Source: Calendula officinalis
Taxonomy: Eukaryota; Streptophyta; Magnoliopsida; Asterales; Asteraceae
DNA length: 64,000 bases
Reading direction: 5' to 3'
Assembly (NCBI GenBank): GCA_963853835.1
Contig: OY970832.1
Location: 24,050,208-24,114,207 of the forward strand
The notes beneath the pieces are model-generated. The model was not told where the DNA came from and did not search any database. It saw only the letters and a program-made list of their open reading frames with translations. Below, piece by piece: positions 36,071 through 45,670 of this stretch (within the stretch, counting starts at the first letter, position 1; the number at the start of each line of letters is the position of its first letter). Both the position numbers and the translations under genes were made by a program.

Positions 36071-39000
36071 ATGGCGCCGGAACCATCAAATCCGAATCCA
36101 AACGCTGTGGATGATGTTGATTCAGTTCATCATCCGTTATATCTGCATAAAAACGATCATCCTGGACTTGTTTTGATAGCGAAAAAGCTAACTGGATCTG
36201 ACAATTACAACTCATGGAAACGATCGATGCTAATTGCACTCAATGCAAAGAACAAGATGAAGATCATCAATGGTGAATATCCAGAACCTGCTGCCAATTC
36301 ACCACTTCGTGTTCACTGGGAGAGAACGAATGATCTTGTCATCTCTTGGATACTCAATACAATAACAGACAGCGTAAGCAATAGTCTAAACTTCATTAAT
36401 TCTGCATTTGCTTTATGGAATGAGCTATCTGAACACTATGCTCAGTTAGATGGCCACAGAATTTATCAATTATCTCATGATATATCACATCTGAAACAAA
36501 ACAATTGTACTACTGAAGTTTATTATCGAAAATTGAAAGGACTTTGGGATGAGGTTGATGCTCTTGAAGCTCCTCACATCTGCCAATGTTTATGTACATG
36601 TGAAATTGGTCGTACAAGTGACTCTCGTCAACAGAGGAAGAGGCTAATTCAATTTCTCATGGGATTAGATGAAAGTTACACAACTGTTAGGGGTCAAATC
36701 TTGCTCATGCAACCTTTACCCAATGTAACAAAGGCATATTCTATGATTCGTCAGGAGGAAAAGCAAAGGGAAACATCCAATCAATGTATGAATATACCTA
36801 TAACTCCTACTGCTTTTGCAGTTGCAGGAAACAATAGATTCTCTCCACAACAGTCAAACTACCAAAGGCCTCAGGAGAGAAGACATCCTTTTAGAAAAGG
36901 CATCTATTGTGATTACTGTCATAAGGAAGGACACACTCAAGATGAATGTTACAAACTTGTTGGCTATCCATATTCCCATCCAATGTACAATAAGGCTCCA
37001 CCTCCTAAACAACAAAAATTCAAACAATCCTACTCTTCCCAGGGACAGACCAAAACAGTCAATGCTGCTCAAGTTGATCCTCACCTCTCAGATGTACCTT
37101 CCACCTCTACAAATCAAGGAGATATGTCTTTTAAGGTTGATCAATTACAAAATCAACTCAATCAGGTTATGATGTTATTGCAACAAAACAAATCTGATCC
37201 ACCTCATTCAGTCCAAATGCACATGGCAGGTAATTTTGCTCACTGTCCAGATATCAATCTGTGTTCGAAAAAGGTTTGGATCATTGATAGTGGTGCCACT
37301 GACCACGTTTCTATTTCACTGTCTCAAATGCATGACATTAAAAGACTCACAACTCCTATCCATGTCACTTTACCCAATAAACAGCAAATACCTGTTCATT
37401 TTATGGGATCTGTCCATATCAACTCTGACTTAACTCTTCATGAAGTCCTATTCATTCCTTCTTTTAAATTCAACATCATTTCCATAGGACAACTTCTAAA
37501 ACACTCAATCACTTCTATCACATTTACTAAATTTTGGTGTTATTTTCAGGACCATCACAGGAAGATAGTCCTTGGCACCCCTTCTAATGGTTTGTATCTT
37601 CTCCCATACATCTATTCGGATACAACACCATCTCCTATTCAGAGTTCTCACTCTCTTAACACTGTTAAAACTACTAACTCTGAATTGTGGCATAACAGGC
37701 TTGGTCACCCCTCTCCTCAAATCCTTCAGAAAATCAAATCTCTACCTACTCTTGATAAGGACTCAAATCATCCCTGTCCAATATGTCCACTCTCCAAGCA
37801 ACATGCATTACCTTTTCCTTCCAGCGATTCTGTTTCAACTCAGCCTTTTCAGCTTGTTCATATGGATGTATGGGGCCCATATAGACATAATACTATTGAT
37901 GATTGTAATTTCTTTCTTACAATTGTTGATGATTTCACTCGTGCTACTTGGATTTACTTGTTACCTAATAAACATCATACAATTTCTACTGTTAAACAAT
38001 TTTGTGTTTATGTTAATAATCATTTTCATACTATTGTTAAAACAATCAGAACTGATAATGGACTTGAATTTGTCAACAAGTCTCTCACCGAATTCTTTGC
38101 TACTCATGGCATAATTCATCAAACCACATGCCCCTACACACCCCAACAAACTGGTAGGGTTGAAAGAAAACATAAACACCTCCTACAAATAGCTCGTTCT
38201 ATCTATTTTCAATCTCACTTTCCAATTACCTTTTGGGGCTACTGTCTCATGGCAGCTACCCATTTGATTAATAAACTACCATCTAGTGTCTTGGACTTTC
38301 AAAGTCCACATGAAAAGCTGTTTAACACTACTCCTAATTTGGACTATTTGAAAGTCATAGGTTGCCTAGCCTATGCACATCAACATCTCCAAGACAAATT
38401 CAAACCACGTGCTATTCCATGTGTATTACTTGGATATCCATTGAACAAAAAGGGCTACCTTCTGTACAATCTTGATACAGGTACCACTTTTTGCAGTCGC
38501 CATGTGGTTTTCCATGAAACTATCTTTCCTTTTGACAAGTCCTTTTCTACCATCAAATCCACTTCTTTACCCACTGATCCATCCAATGTTCCCACTTTTC
38601 CTACACCACCCAATTGTCCATCGGTCCCTTCTACCCCTCCTACTCCTCCTTCATCCGATGACACAACACCCACTACTTCCACTACTTCTCCCATTCCACC
38701 CGATTCCAGTTCTGAAGATACCTCTAGCTCATCTTCATCTCCTTCTCCTCCACCTTTGAATCCTACCCCTGTTCCTTTACCCAGACAATCCACCAGAGAC
38801 AAGAAAATACCTTCAAAATTCAAGGATTTTCATTGTTCTCTTCCTAATAAACACCACATTTCTAATTTCATTAATTACTCCAGCTTACCTCCCACTACAC
38901 AACACTTCATTAATTCAGTTGATACAAACAAAGAACCCCAAACTTATAATCAGGCTATAAAAGATGATAGATGGATTGCAGCCATGAATGATGAAATTAA

Positions 39001-40624
39001 AGCCTTAGAGGCAAACAAAACTTGGACTGTCACTGATCTACCCTCAGATAAAACACCCATTGGTTGCAAGTGGGTTTACCGAATAAAATACAAATCTGAT
39101 GGGTCAATAGATCGTTTTAAAGCCAGATTAGTTGCTAAAGGCTTTACCCAAAAGGAGGGCATTGACTACAAGGAGACATTTGCCCCTGTAGCCAAAATGA
39201 CATCTGTAAGAACCTTATTGGCTGTTGCAGTCCATCACAATTGGCATATTCAACAGTTAGACATTAATAATGCTTTCCTTCATGGTGATTTGCATGAGGA
39301 AGTTTATATGTCACTTCCAAAGGGCTATCCAACTGCCTTTCCAGCTAATAAAGTGTGTAAATTGCAAAAATCACTTTATGGTCTTAAACAGGCAAACAGG
39401 CAGTGGTTCAACAAATTGTCATACTTTCTCAAAGCTCAGGGATTTGTTCAAAGCCATGCTGATCACTCACTGTTCACTAAACATCATGGCTCAGATTTCC
39501 TAGCCTTACTCATTTATGTAGATGACATACTTTTAGCAGGTTCAAATATGTCTCACATCTCTCATATCAAATCCCTTCTTTACAAAGAATTCAGTATCAA
39601 GGATTTGGGTTCTCTTAACTACTACCTTGGACTTGAATTCATCCGTACTTCATCAGGCCTTACAATCAGCCAAAGGAAATATGCCCTTGACCTTCTTGCT
39701 GAAATGAACTTACTTGATACAAAACCAGCCTCCACACCACTTGATCCAAATGTCAAACTTACTCTCACTGATGGTGATCCTCTACCTGATCCATCTCTTT
39801 ACAGGAAACTTGTAGGTAAACTACTTTACCTCACAATTTCCAGGCCTGATCTTTCATTTGCAGCCCAAACTTTAAGCCAATTTGTTCATTCTCCTACCAC
39901 AATTCACCTTCAAGCACTTACCAGAACTCTCAGATACATCAAATTGAATCCTGGTCAAGGCTTACTTTTCAGATCTTCCACCAATTCTCAGATCACGGCT
40001 TTCTGTGACAGTGATTGGGGTAACTGTAACATCAACCGCAGATCTGTATCTGGGAATTGCATATTCTTTGGCTCTTCACTTATCTCCTGGCAATCAAAGA
40101 AACAGAGTGTAGTCTCTCGCTCTTCCACAGAAGCTGAATACAGAGCTTTAGCCGATATTACTTGTGAAATCAGTTGGCTGAAATGCTTACTATCTGATCT
40201 CACTGTCACCATATCCAAACCTATTACTGTATTTTGTGACAGTGAACCTGCCATTGCTCTAGCTTCAAATCCAGTCCACCATGCCAGGACCAAACACATT
40301 GAGCTTGATTGCCATTTTGTTCGAGAAAAAATACGGGCTGGTCTCATTCATCCATATTACATCCCCACACGACTCCAGGTTGCTGACATTTTGACTAAAG
40401 CTCTTCACAAGGCTCTCCACTTGAACTGCTTGTCCAAGCTTGGAATATGTAATCCTTACCTATTGCCAGCTTGCGAGGGGGATATGGAATATACTACCAA
40501 AGTCAAACAAGTCAACTCATTTAACCATTGTGTCAATGCTTCATATACCAAACCACACAACGCACAGAAGTTTGTTAACCTTCTTCACCAAGTTAACCAA
40601 TTACCAAATGACTTCTGGAACTAA
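36071..40624 (+). CDS. Ty1/copia gag-pol polyprotein, copy 1 (1517 aa, intact)
   Basis: One uninterrupted frame in copia order. It has a copia-type gag domain (about 20-250), a zinc knuckle C-x2-C-x4-H-x4-C (280-293), an aspartic protease DSGAT motif (D406), an integrase HHCC region then D599, D662 and E698 (D-D-35-E), reverse transcriptase with YVDD (1149-1152), and RNase H with CDSDWG (D1313). The ATG at 36071 is the first in frame after the PBS. All catalytic residues that I can check are present, so it may be functional. The frame runs on through the purine tract into LTR 2, and its last 46 or so residues are LTR-encoded. Confidence 0.95.
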   Translation: MAPEPSNPNPNAVDDVDSVHHPLYLHKNDHPGLVLIAKKLTGSDNYNSWKRSMLIALNAKNKMKIINGEYPEPAANSPLRVHWERTNDLVISWILNTITDSVSNSLNFINSAFALWNELSEHYAQLDGHRIYQLSHDISHLKQNNCTTEVYYRKLKGLWDEVDALEAPHICQCLCTCEIGRTSDSRQQRKRLIQFLMGLDESYTTVRGQILLMQPLPNVTKAYSMIRQEEKQRETSNQCMNIPITPTAFAVAGNNRFSPQQSNYQRPQERRHPFRKGIYCDYCHKEGHTQDECYKLVGYPYSHPMYNKAPPPKQQKFKQSYSSQGQTKTVNAAQVDPHLSDVPSTSTNQGDMSFKVDQLQNQLNQVMMLLQQNKSDPPHSVQMHMAGNFAHCPDINLCSKKVWIIDSGATDHVSISLSQMHDIKRLTTPIHVTLPNKQQIPVHFMGSVHINSDLTLHEVLFIPSFKFNIISIGQLLKHSITSITFTKFWCYFQDHHRKIVLGTPSNGLYLLPYIYSDTTPSPIQSSHSLNTVKTTNSELWHNRLGHPSPQILQKIKSLPTLDKDSNHPCPICPLSKQHALPFPSSDSVSTQPFQLVHMDVWGPYRHNTIDDCNFFLTIVDDFTRATWIYLLPNKHHTISTVKQFCVYVNNHFHTIVKTIRTDNGLEFVNKSLTEFFATHGIIHQTTCPYTPQQTGRVERKHKHLLQIARSIYFQSHFPITFWGYCLMAATHLINKLPSSVLDFQSPHEKLFNTTPNLDYLKVIGCLAYAHQHLQDKFKPRAIPCVLLGYPLNKKGYLLYNLDTGTTFCSRHVVFHETIFPFDKSFSTIKSTSLPTDPSNVPTFPTPPNCPSVPSTPPTPPSSDDTTPTTSTTSPIPPDSSSEDTSSSSSSPSPPPLNPTPVPLPRQSTRDKKIPSKFKDFHCSLPNKHHISNFINYSSLPPTTQHFINSVDTNKEPQTYNQAIKDDRWIAAMNDEIKALEANKTWTVTDLPSDKTPIGCKWVYRIKYKSDGSIDRFKARLVAKGFTQKEGIDYKETFAPVAKMTSVRTLLAVAVHHNWHIQQLDINNAFLHGDLHEEVYMSLPKGYPTAFPANKVCKLQKSLYGLKQANRQWFNKLSYFLKAQGFVQSHADHSLFTKHHGSDFLALLIYVDDILLAGSNMSHISHIKSLLYKEFSIKDLGSLNYYLGLEFIRTSSGLTISQRKYALDLLAEMNLLDTKPASTPLDPNVKLTLTDGDPLPDPSLYRKLVGKLLYLTISRPDLSFAAQTLSQFVHSPTTIHLQALTRTLRYIKLNPGQGLLFRSSTNSQITAFCDSDWGNCNINRRSVSGNCIFFGSSLISWQSKKQSVVSRSSTEAEYRALADITCEISWLKCLLSDLTVTISKPITVFCDSEPAIALASNPVHHARTKHIELDCHFVREKIRAGLIHPYYIPTRLQVADILTKALHKALHLNCLSKLGICNPYLLPACEGDMEYTTKVKQVNSFNHCVNASYTKPHNAQKFVNLLHQVNQLPNDFWN
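40470..40482 (+). other. Polypurine tract before copia LTR 2
   Basis: The tract GCGAGGGGGA precedes the LTR start TATGGAAT. It lies inside the gag-pol reading frame, encoding part of ACEGD. It is duplicated at 45330-45342. Confidence 0.8.
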
Positions 40625-40810
40625 GCTACCTAACTTATGCAGTTACAACAGAATTAGTTAGAGTTAGTTTTGTGTTAATGAGTTGTTATCCTTGTATATA
40701 AATAGGAGTCATCTCTGTACAGTTTGACAATGTTGAATAATACAATACGCAATAACTTTTGCATTCTCTCTCAACATCCTTCATGAATCCTTGATTCCTA
40801 TTCCGTATTA
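40483..40810 (+). repeat. Copia LTR 2 (328 bp), shared by both copies
   Basis: Acts as 3' LTR of copy 1 and 5' LTR of copy 2. It has the same TATGGAAT...TATTA ends, the TATA box at 40695-40704, and the PBS immediately after at 40811. Confidence 0.93.
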
Positions 40811-40930
40811 TGGTATCAGAGCCAAGCAATCACACATATCAGTGATTAATCTTAGCAATTTCTTCTCATTCTTCCAATTCCTGGAACCCTAGCTTCACAA
40901 ATTTGGGATAATCTTGCAATTACTCTCAAT

Positions 40931-43900
40931 ATGGCGCCGGAACCATCAAATCCGAATCCAAACGCTGTGGATGATGTTGATTCAGTTCATCATCCGTTAT
41001 ATCTGCATAAAAACGATCATCCTGGACTTGTTTTGATAGCGAAAAAGCTAACTGGATCTGACAATTACAACTCATGGAAACGATCGATGCTAATTGCACT
41101 CAATGCAAAGAACAAGATGAAGATCATCAATGGTGAATATCCAGAACCTGCTGCCAATTCACCACTTCGTGTTCACTGGGAGAGAACGAATGATCTTGTC
41201 ATCTCTTGGATACTCAATACAATAACAGACAGCGTAAGCAATAGTCTAAACTTCATTAATTCTGCATTTGCTTTATGGAATGAGCTATCTGAACACTATG
41301 CTCAGTTAGATGGCCACAGAATTTATCAATTATCTCATGATATATCACATCTGAAACAAAACAATTGTACTACTGAAGTTTATTATCGAAAATTGAAAGG
41401 ACTTTGGGATGAGGTTGATGCTCTTGAAGCTCCTCACATCTGCCAATGTTTATGTACATGTGAAATTGGTCGTACAAGTGACTCTCGTGAACAGAGGAAG
41501 AGGCTAATTCAATTTCTCATGGGATTAGATGAAAGTTACACAACTGTTAGGGGTCAAATCTTGCTCATGCAACCTTTACCCAATGTAACAAAGGCATATT
41601 CTATGATTCGTCAGGAGGAAAAGCAAAGGGAAACATCCAATCAATGTATGAATATACCTATAACTCCTACTGCTTTTGCAGTTGCAGGAAACAATAGATT
41701 CTCTCCACAACAGTCAAACTACCAAAGGCCTCAGGAGAGAAGACATCCTTTTAGAAAAGGCATCTATTGTGATTACTGTCATAAGGAAGGACACACTCAA
41801 GATGAATGTTACAAACTTGTTGGCTATCCATATTCCCATCCAATGTACAATAAGGCTCCACCTCCTAAACAACAAAAATTCAAACAATCCTACTCTTCCC
41901 AAGGACAGACCAAAACAGTCAATGCTGCTCAAGTTGATCCTCACCTCTCAGATGTACCTTCCACCTCTACAAATCAAGGAGATATGTCTTTTAAGGTTGA
42001 TCAATTACAAAATCAACTCAATCAGGTTATGATGTTATTGCAACAAAACAAATCTGATCCACCTCATTCAGTCCAAATGCACATGGCAGGTAATTTTGCT
42101 CACTGTCCAGATATCAATCTGTGTTCGAAAAAGGTTTGGATCATTGATAGTGGTGCCACTGACCACGTTTCTATTTCACTGTCTCAAATGCATGACATTA
42201 AAAGACTCACAACTCCTATCCATGTCACTTTACCCAATAAACAGCAAATACCTGTTCATTTTATGGGATCTGTCCATATCAACTCTGACTTAACTCTTCA
42301 TGAAGTCCTATTCATTCCTTCTTTTAAATTCAACATCATTTCCATAGGACAACTTCTAAAACACTCAATCACTTCTATCACATTTACTAAATTTTGGTGT
42401 TATTTTCAGGACCATCACAGGAAGATAGTCCTTGGCACCCCTTCTAATGGTTTGTATCTTCTCCCATACATCTATTCGGATACAACACCATCTCCTATTC
42501 AGAGTTCTCACTCTCTTAACACTGTTAAAACTACTAACTCTGAATTGTGGCATAACAGGCTTGGTCACCCCTCTCCTCAAATCCTTCAGAAAATCAAATC
42601 TCTACCTACTCTTGATAAGGACTCAAATCATCCCTGTCCAATATGTCCACTCTCCAAGCAACATGCATTACCTTTTCCTTCCAGCGATTCTGTTTCAACT
42701 CAGCCTTTTCAGCTTGTTCATATGGATGTATGGGGCCCATATAGACATAATACTATTGATGATTGTAATTTCTTTCTTACAATTGTTGATGATTTCACTC
42801 GTGCTACTTGGATTTACTTGTTACCTAATAAACATCATACAATTTCTACTGTTAAACAATTTTGTGTTTATGTTAATAATCATTTTCATACTACTGTTAA
42901 AACAATCAGAACTGATAATGGACTTGAATTTGTCAACAAGTCTCTCACCGAATTCTTTGCTACTCATGGCATAATTCATCAAACCACATGCCCCTACACA
43001 CCCCAACAAACTGGTAGGGTTGAAAGAAAACATAAACACCTCCTACAAATAGCTCGTTCTATCTATTTTCAATCTCACTTTCCAATTACCTTTTGGGGCT
43101 ACTGTCTCATGGCAGCTACCCATTTGATTAATAAACTACCATCTAGTGTCTTGGACTTTCAAAGTCCACATGAAAAGCTGTTTAACACTACTCCTAATTT
43201 GGACTATTTGAAAGTCATAGGTTGCCTAGCCTATGCACATCAACATCTCCAAGACAAATTCAAACCACGTGCTATTCCATGTGTATTACTTGGATATCCA
43301 TTGAACAAAAAGGGCTACCTTCTGTACAATCTTGATACAGGTACCACTTTTTGCAGTCGCCATGTGGTTTTCCATGAAACTATCTTTCCTTTTGACAAGT
43401 CCTTTTCTACCATCAAATCCACTTCTTTACCCACTGATCCATCCAATGTTCCCACTTTTCCTACACCACCCAATTGTCCATCGGTCCCTTCTACCCCTCC
43501 TACTCCTCCTTCATCCGATGACACAACACCCACTACTTCCACTACTTCTCCCATTCCACCCGATTCCAGTTCTGAAGATACCTCTAGCTCATCTTCATCT
43601 CCTTCTCCTCCACCTTTGAATCCTACCCCTGTTCCTTTACCCAGACAATCCACCAGAGACAAGAAAATACCTTCAAAATTCAAGGATTTTCATTGTTCTC
43701 TTCCTAATAAACACCACATTTCTAATTTCATTAATTACTCCAGCTTACCTCCCACTACACAACACTTCATTAATTCAGTTGATACAAACAAAGAACCCCA
43801 AACTTATAATCAGGCTATAAAAGATGATAGATGGATTGCAGCCATGAATGATGAAATTAAAGCCTTAGAGGCAAACAAAACTTGGACTGTCACTGATCTA

Positions 43901-45484
43901 CCCTCAGATAAAACACCCATTGGTTGCAAGTGGGTTTACCGAATAAAATACAAATCTGATGGGTCAATAGATCGTTTTAAAGCCAGATTAGTTGCTAAAG
44001 GCTTTACCCAAAAGGAGGGCATTGACTACAAGGAGACATTTGCCCCTGTAGCCAAAATGACATCTGTAAGAACCTTATTGGCTGTTGCAGTCCATCACAA
44101 TTGGCATATTCAACAGTTAGACATTAATAATGCTTTCCTTCATGGTGATTTGCATGAGGAAGTTTATATGTCACTTCCAAAGGGCTATCCAACTGCCTTT
44201 CCAGCTAATAAAGTGTGTAAATTGCAAAAATCACTTTATGGTCTTAAACAGGCAAACAGGCAGTGGTTCAACAAATTGTCATACTTTCTCAAAGCTCAGG
44301 GATTTGTTCAAAGCCATGCTGATCACTCACTGTTCACTAAACATCATGGCTCAGATTTCCTAGCCTTACTCATTTATGTAGATGACATACTTTTAGCAGG
44401 TTCAAATATGTCTCACATCTCTCATATCAAATCCCTTCTTTACAAAGAATTCAGTATCAAGGATTTGGGTTCTCTTAACTACTACCTTGGACTTGAATTC
44501 ATCCGTACTTCATCAGGCCTTACAATCAGCCAAAGGAAATATGCCCTTGACCTTCTTGCTGAAATGAACTTACTTGATACAAAACCAGCCTCCACACCAC
44601 TTGATCCAAATGTCAAACTTACTCTCACTGATGGTGATCCTCTACCTGATCCATCTCTTTACAGGAAACTTGTAGGTAAACTACTTTACCTCACAATTTC
44701 CAGGCCTGATCTTTCATTTGCAGCCCAAACTTTAAGCCAATTTGTTCATTCTCCTACCACAATTCACCTTCAAGCACTTACCAGAACTCTCAGATACATC
44801 AAATTGAATCCTGGTCAAGGCTTACTTTTCAGATCTTCCACCAATTCTCAGATCACGGCTTTCTGTGACAGTGATTGGGGTAACTGTAACATCAACCGCA
44901 GATCTGTATCTGGGAATTGCATATTCTTTGGCTCTTCACTTATCTCCTGGCAATCAAAGAAACAGAGTGTAGTCTCTCGCTCTTCCACAGAAGCTGAATA
45001 CAGAGCTTTAGCCGATATTACTTGTGAAATCAGTTGGCTGAAATGCTTACTATCTGATCTCACTGTCACCATATCCAAACCTATTACTGTATTTTGTGAC
45101 AGTGAACCTGCCATTGCTCTAGCTTCAAATCCAGTCCACCATGCCAGGACCAAACACATTGAGCTTGATTGCCATTTTGTTCGAGAAAAAATACGGGCTG
45201 GTCTCATTCATCCATATTACATCCCCACACGACTCCAGGTTGCTGACATTTTGACTAAAGCTCTTCACAAGGCTCTCCACTTGAACTGCTTGTCCAAGCT
45301 TGGAATATGTAATCCTTACCTATTGCCAGCTTGCGAGGGGGATATGGAATATACTACCAAAGTCAAACAAGTCAACTCATTTAACCATTGTGTCAATGCT
45401 TCATATACCAAACCACACAACGCACAGAAGTTTGTTAACCTTCTTCACCAAGTTAACCAATTACCAAATGACTTCTGGAACTAA
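40931..45484 (+). CDS. Ty1/copia gag-pol polyprotein, copy 2 (1517 aa, intact)
   Basis: Same length, frame and domain order as the copy at 36071, offset by 4,860 bp. It differs by Gln to Glu just before the QRKRLIQF region (41489) and Ile to Thr in the integrase (42894), plus one silent change (41902). Zinc knuckle, protease DSG, D-D-35-E, YVDD and RNase H aspartates are unchanged. Its C-terminus is again encoded by the following LTR. Confidence 0.95.
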   Translation: MAPEPSNPNPNAVDDVDSVHHPLYLHKNDHPGLVLIAKKLTGSDNYNSWKRSMLIALNAKNKMKIINGEYPEPAANSPLRVHWERTNDLVISWILNTITDSVSNSLNFINSAFALWNELSEHYAQLDGHRIYQLSHDISHLKQNNCTTEVYYRKLKGLWDEVDALEAPHICQCLCTCEIGRTSDSREQRKRLIQFLMGLDESYTTVRGQILLMQPLPNVTKAYSMIRQEEKQRETSNQCMNIPITPTAFAVAGNNRFSPQQSNYQRPQERRHPFRKGIYCDYCHKEGHTQDECYKLVGYPYSHPMYNKAPPPKQQKFKQSYSSQGQTKTVNAAQVDPHLSDVPSTSTNQGDMSFKVDQLQNQLNQVMMLLQQNKSDPPHSVQMHMAGNFAHCPDINLCSKKVWIIDSGATDHVSISLSQMHDIKRLTTPIHVTLPNKQQIPVHFMGSVHINSDLTLHEVLFIPSFKFNIISIGQLLKHSITSITFTKFWCYFQDHHRKIVLGTPSNGLYLLPYIYSDTTPSPIQSSHSLNTVKTTNSELWHNRLGHPSPQILQKIKSLPTLDKDSNHPCPICPLSKQHALPFPSSDSVSTQPFQLVHMDVWGPYRHNTIDDCNFFLTIVDDFTRATWIYLLPNKHHTISTVKQFCVYVNNHFHTTVKTIRTDNGLEFVNKSLTEFFATHGIIHQTTCPYTPQQTGRVERKHKHLLQIARSIYFQSHFPITFWGYCLMAATHLINKLPSSVLDFQSPHEKLFNTTPNLDYLKVIGCLAYAHQHLQDKFKPRAIPCVLLGYPLNKKGYLLYNLDTGTTFCSRHVVFHETIFPFDKSFSTIKSTSLPTDPSNVPTFPTPPNCPSVPSTPPTPPSSDDTTPTTSTTSPIPPDSSSEDTSSSSSSPSPPPLNPTPVPLPRQSTRDKKIPSKFKDFHCSLPNKHHISNFINYSSLPPTTQHFINSVDTNKEPQTYNQAIKDDRWIAAMNDEIKALEANKTWTVTDLPSDKTPIGCKWVYRIKYKSDGSIDRFKARLVAKGFTQKEGIDYKETFAPVAKMTSVRTLLAVAVHHNWHIQQLDINNAFLHGDLHEEVYMSLPKGYPTAFPANKVCKLQKSLYGLKQANRQWFNKLSYFLKAQGFVQSHADHSLFTKHHGSDFLALLIYVDDILLAGSNMSHISHIKSLLYKEFSIKDLGSLNYYLGLEFIRTSSGLTISQRKYALDLLAEMNLLDTKPASTPLDPNVKLTLTDGDPLPDPSLYRKLVGKLLYLTISRPDLSFAAQTLSQFVHSPTTIHLQALTRTLRYIKLNPGQGLLFRSSTNSQITAFCDSDWGNCNINRRSVSGNCIFFGSSLISWQSKKQSVVSRSSTEAEYRALADITCEISWLKCLLSDLTVTISKPITVFCDSEPAIALASNPVHHARTKHIELDCHFVREKIRAGLIHPYYIPTRLQVADILTKALHKALHLNCLSKLGICNPYLLPACEGDMEYTTKVKQVNSFNHCVNASYTKPHNAQKFVNLLHQVNQLPNDFWN

Positions 45485-45670
45485 GCTACCTAACTTATGC
45501 AGTTACAACAGAATTAGTTAGAGTTAGTTTTGTGTTAATGAGTTGTTATCCTTGTATATAAATAGGAGTCATCTCTGTACAGTTTGACAATGTTGAATAA
45601 TACAATACGCAGTAACTTTTGCATTCTCTCTCAACATCCTTCATGAATCCTTGATTCCTATTCCGTATTA
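45343..45670 (+). repeat. Copia LTR 3 (328 bp), right-hand end of the array
   Basis: Ends TTCCGTATTA and is followed directly by the GGTGC duplication (45671-45675) and host coding sequence. One base differs from LTRs 1 and 2 (G at 45612). Its TATA box at 45555-45564 points into the 3' part of the OCTOPUS-like gene. Confidence 0.93.

Larger units (their letters stand above)
35623..45670 (+). mobile_element. Tandem Ty1/copia retrotransposon, LTR-INT-LTR-INT-LTR (10,048 bp)
   Basis: Three 328-bp LTRs bracket two internal regions, each with an intact 1517-aa gag-pol ORF. The repeat period is exactly 4,860 bp. A single pair of GGTGC duplications flanks the entire array, so it occupies one insertion site. 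The two internal copies differ by three bases that I can see (36629/41489, 37042/41902, 38034/42894). The third LTR differs from the other two by one base (45612). Both the insertion and the duplication are therefore very recent. Confidence 0.95.

Noticed and set aside
36816..38823. Overlapping ORFs of 65-180 aa on both strands of the copia elements
   Set aside because: Frame shadows of the gag-pol reading frame, duplicated at +4,860 bp.
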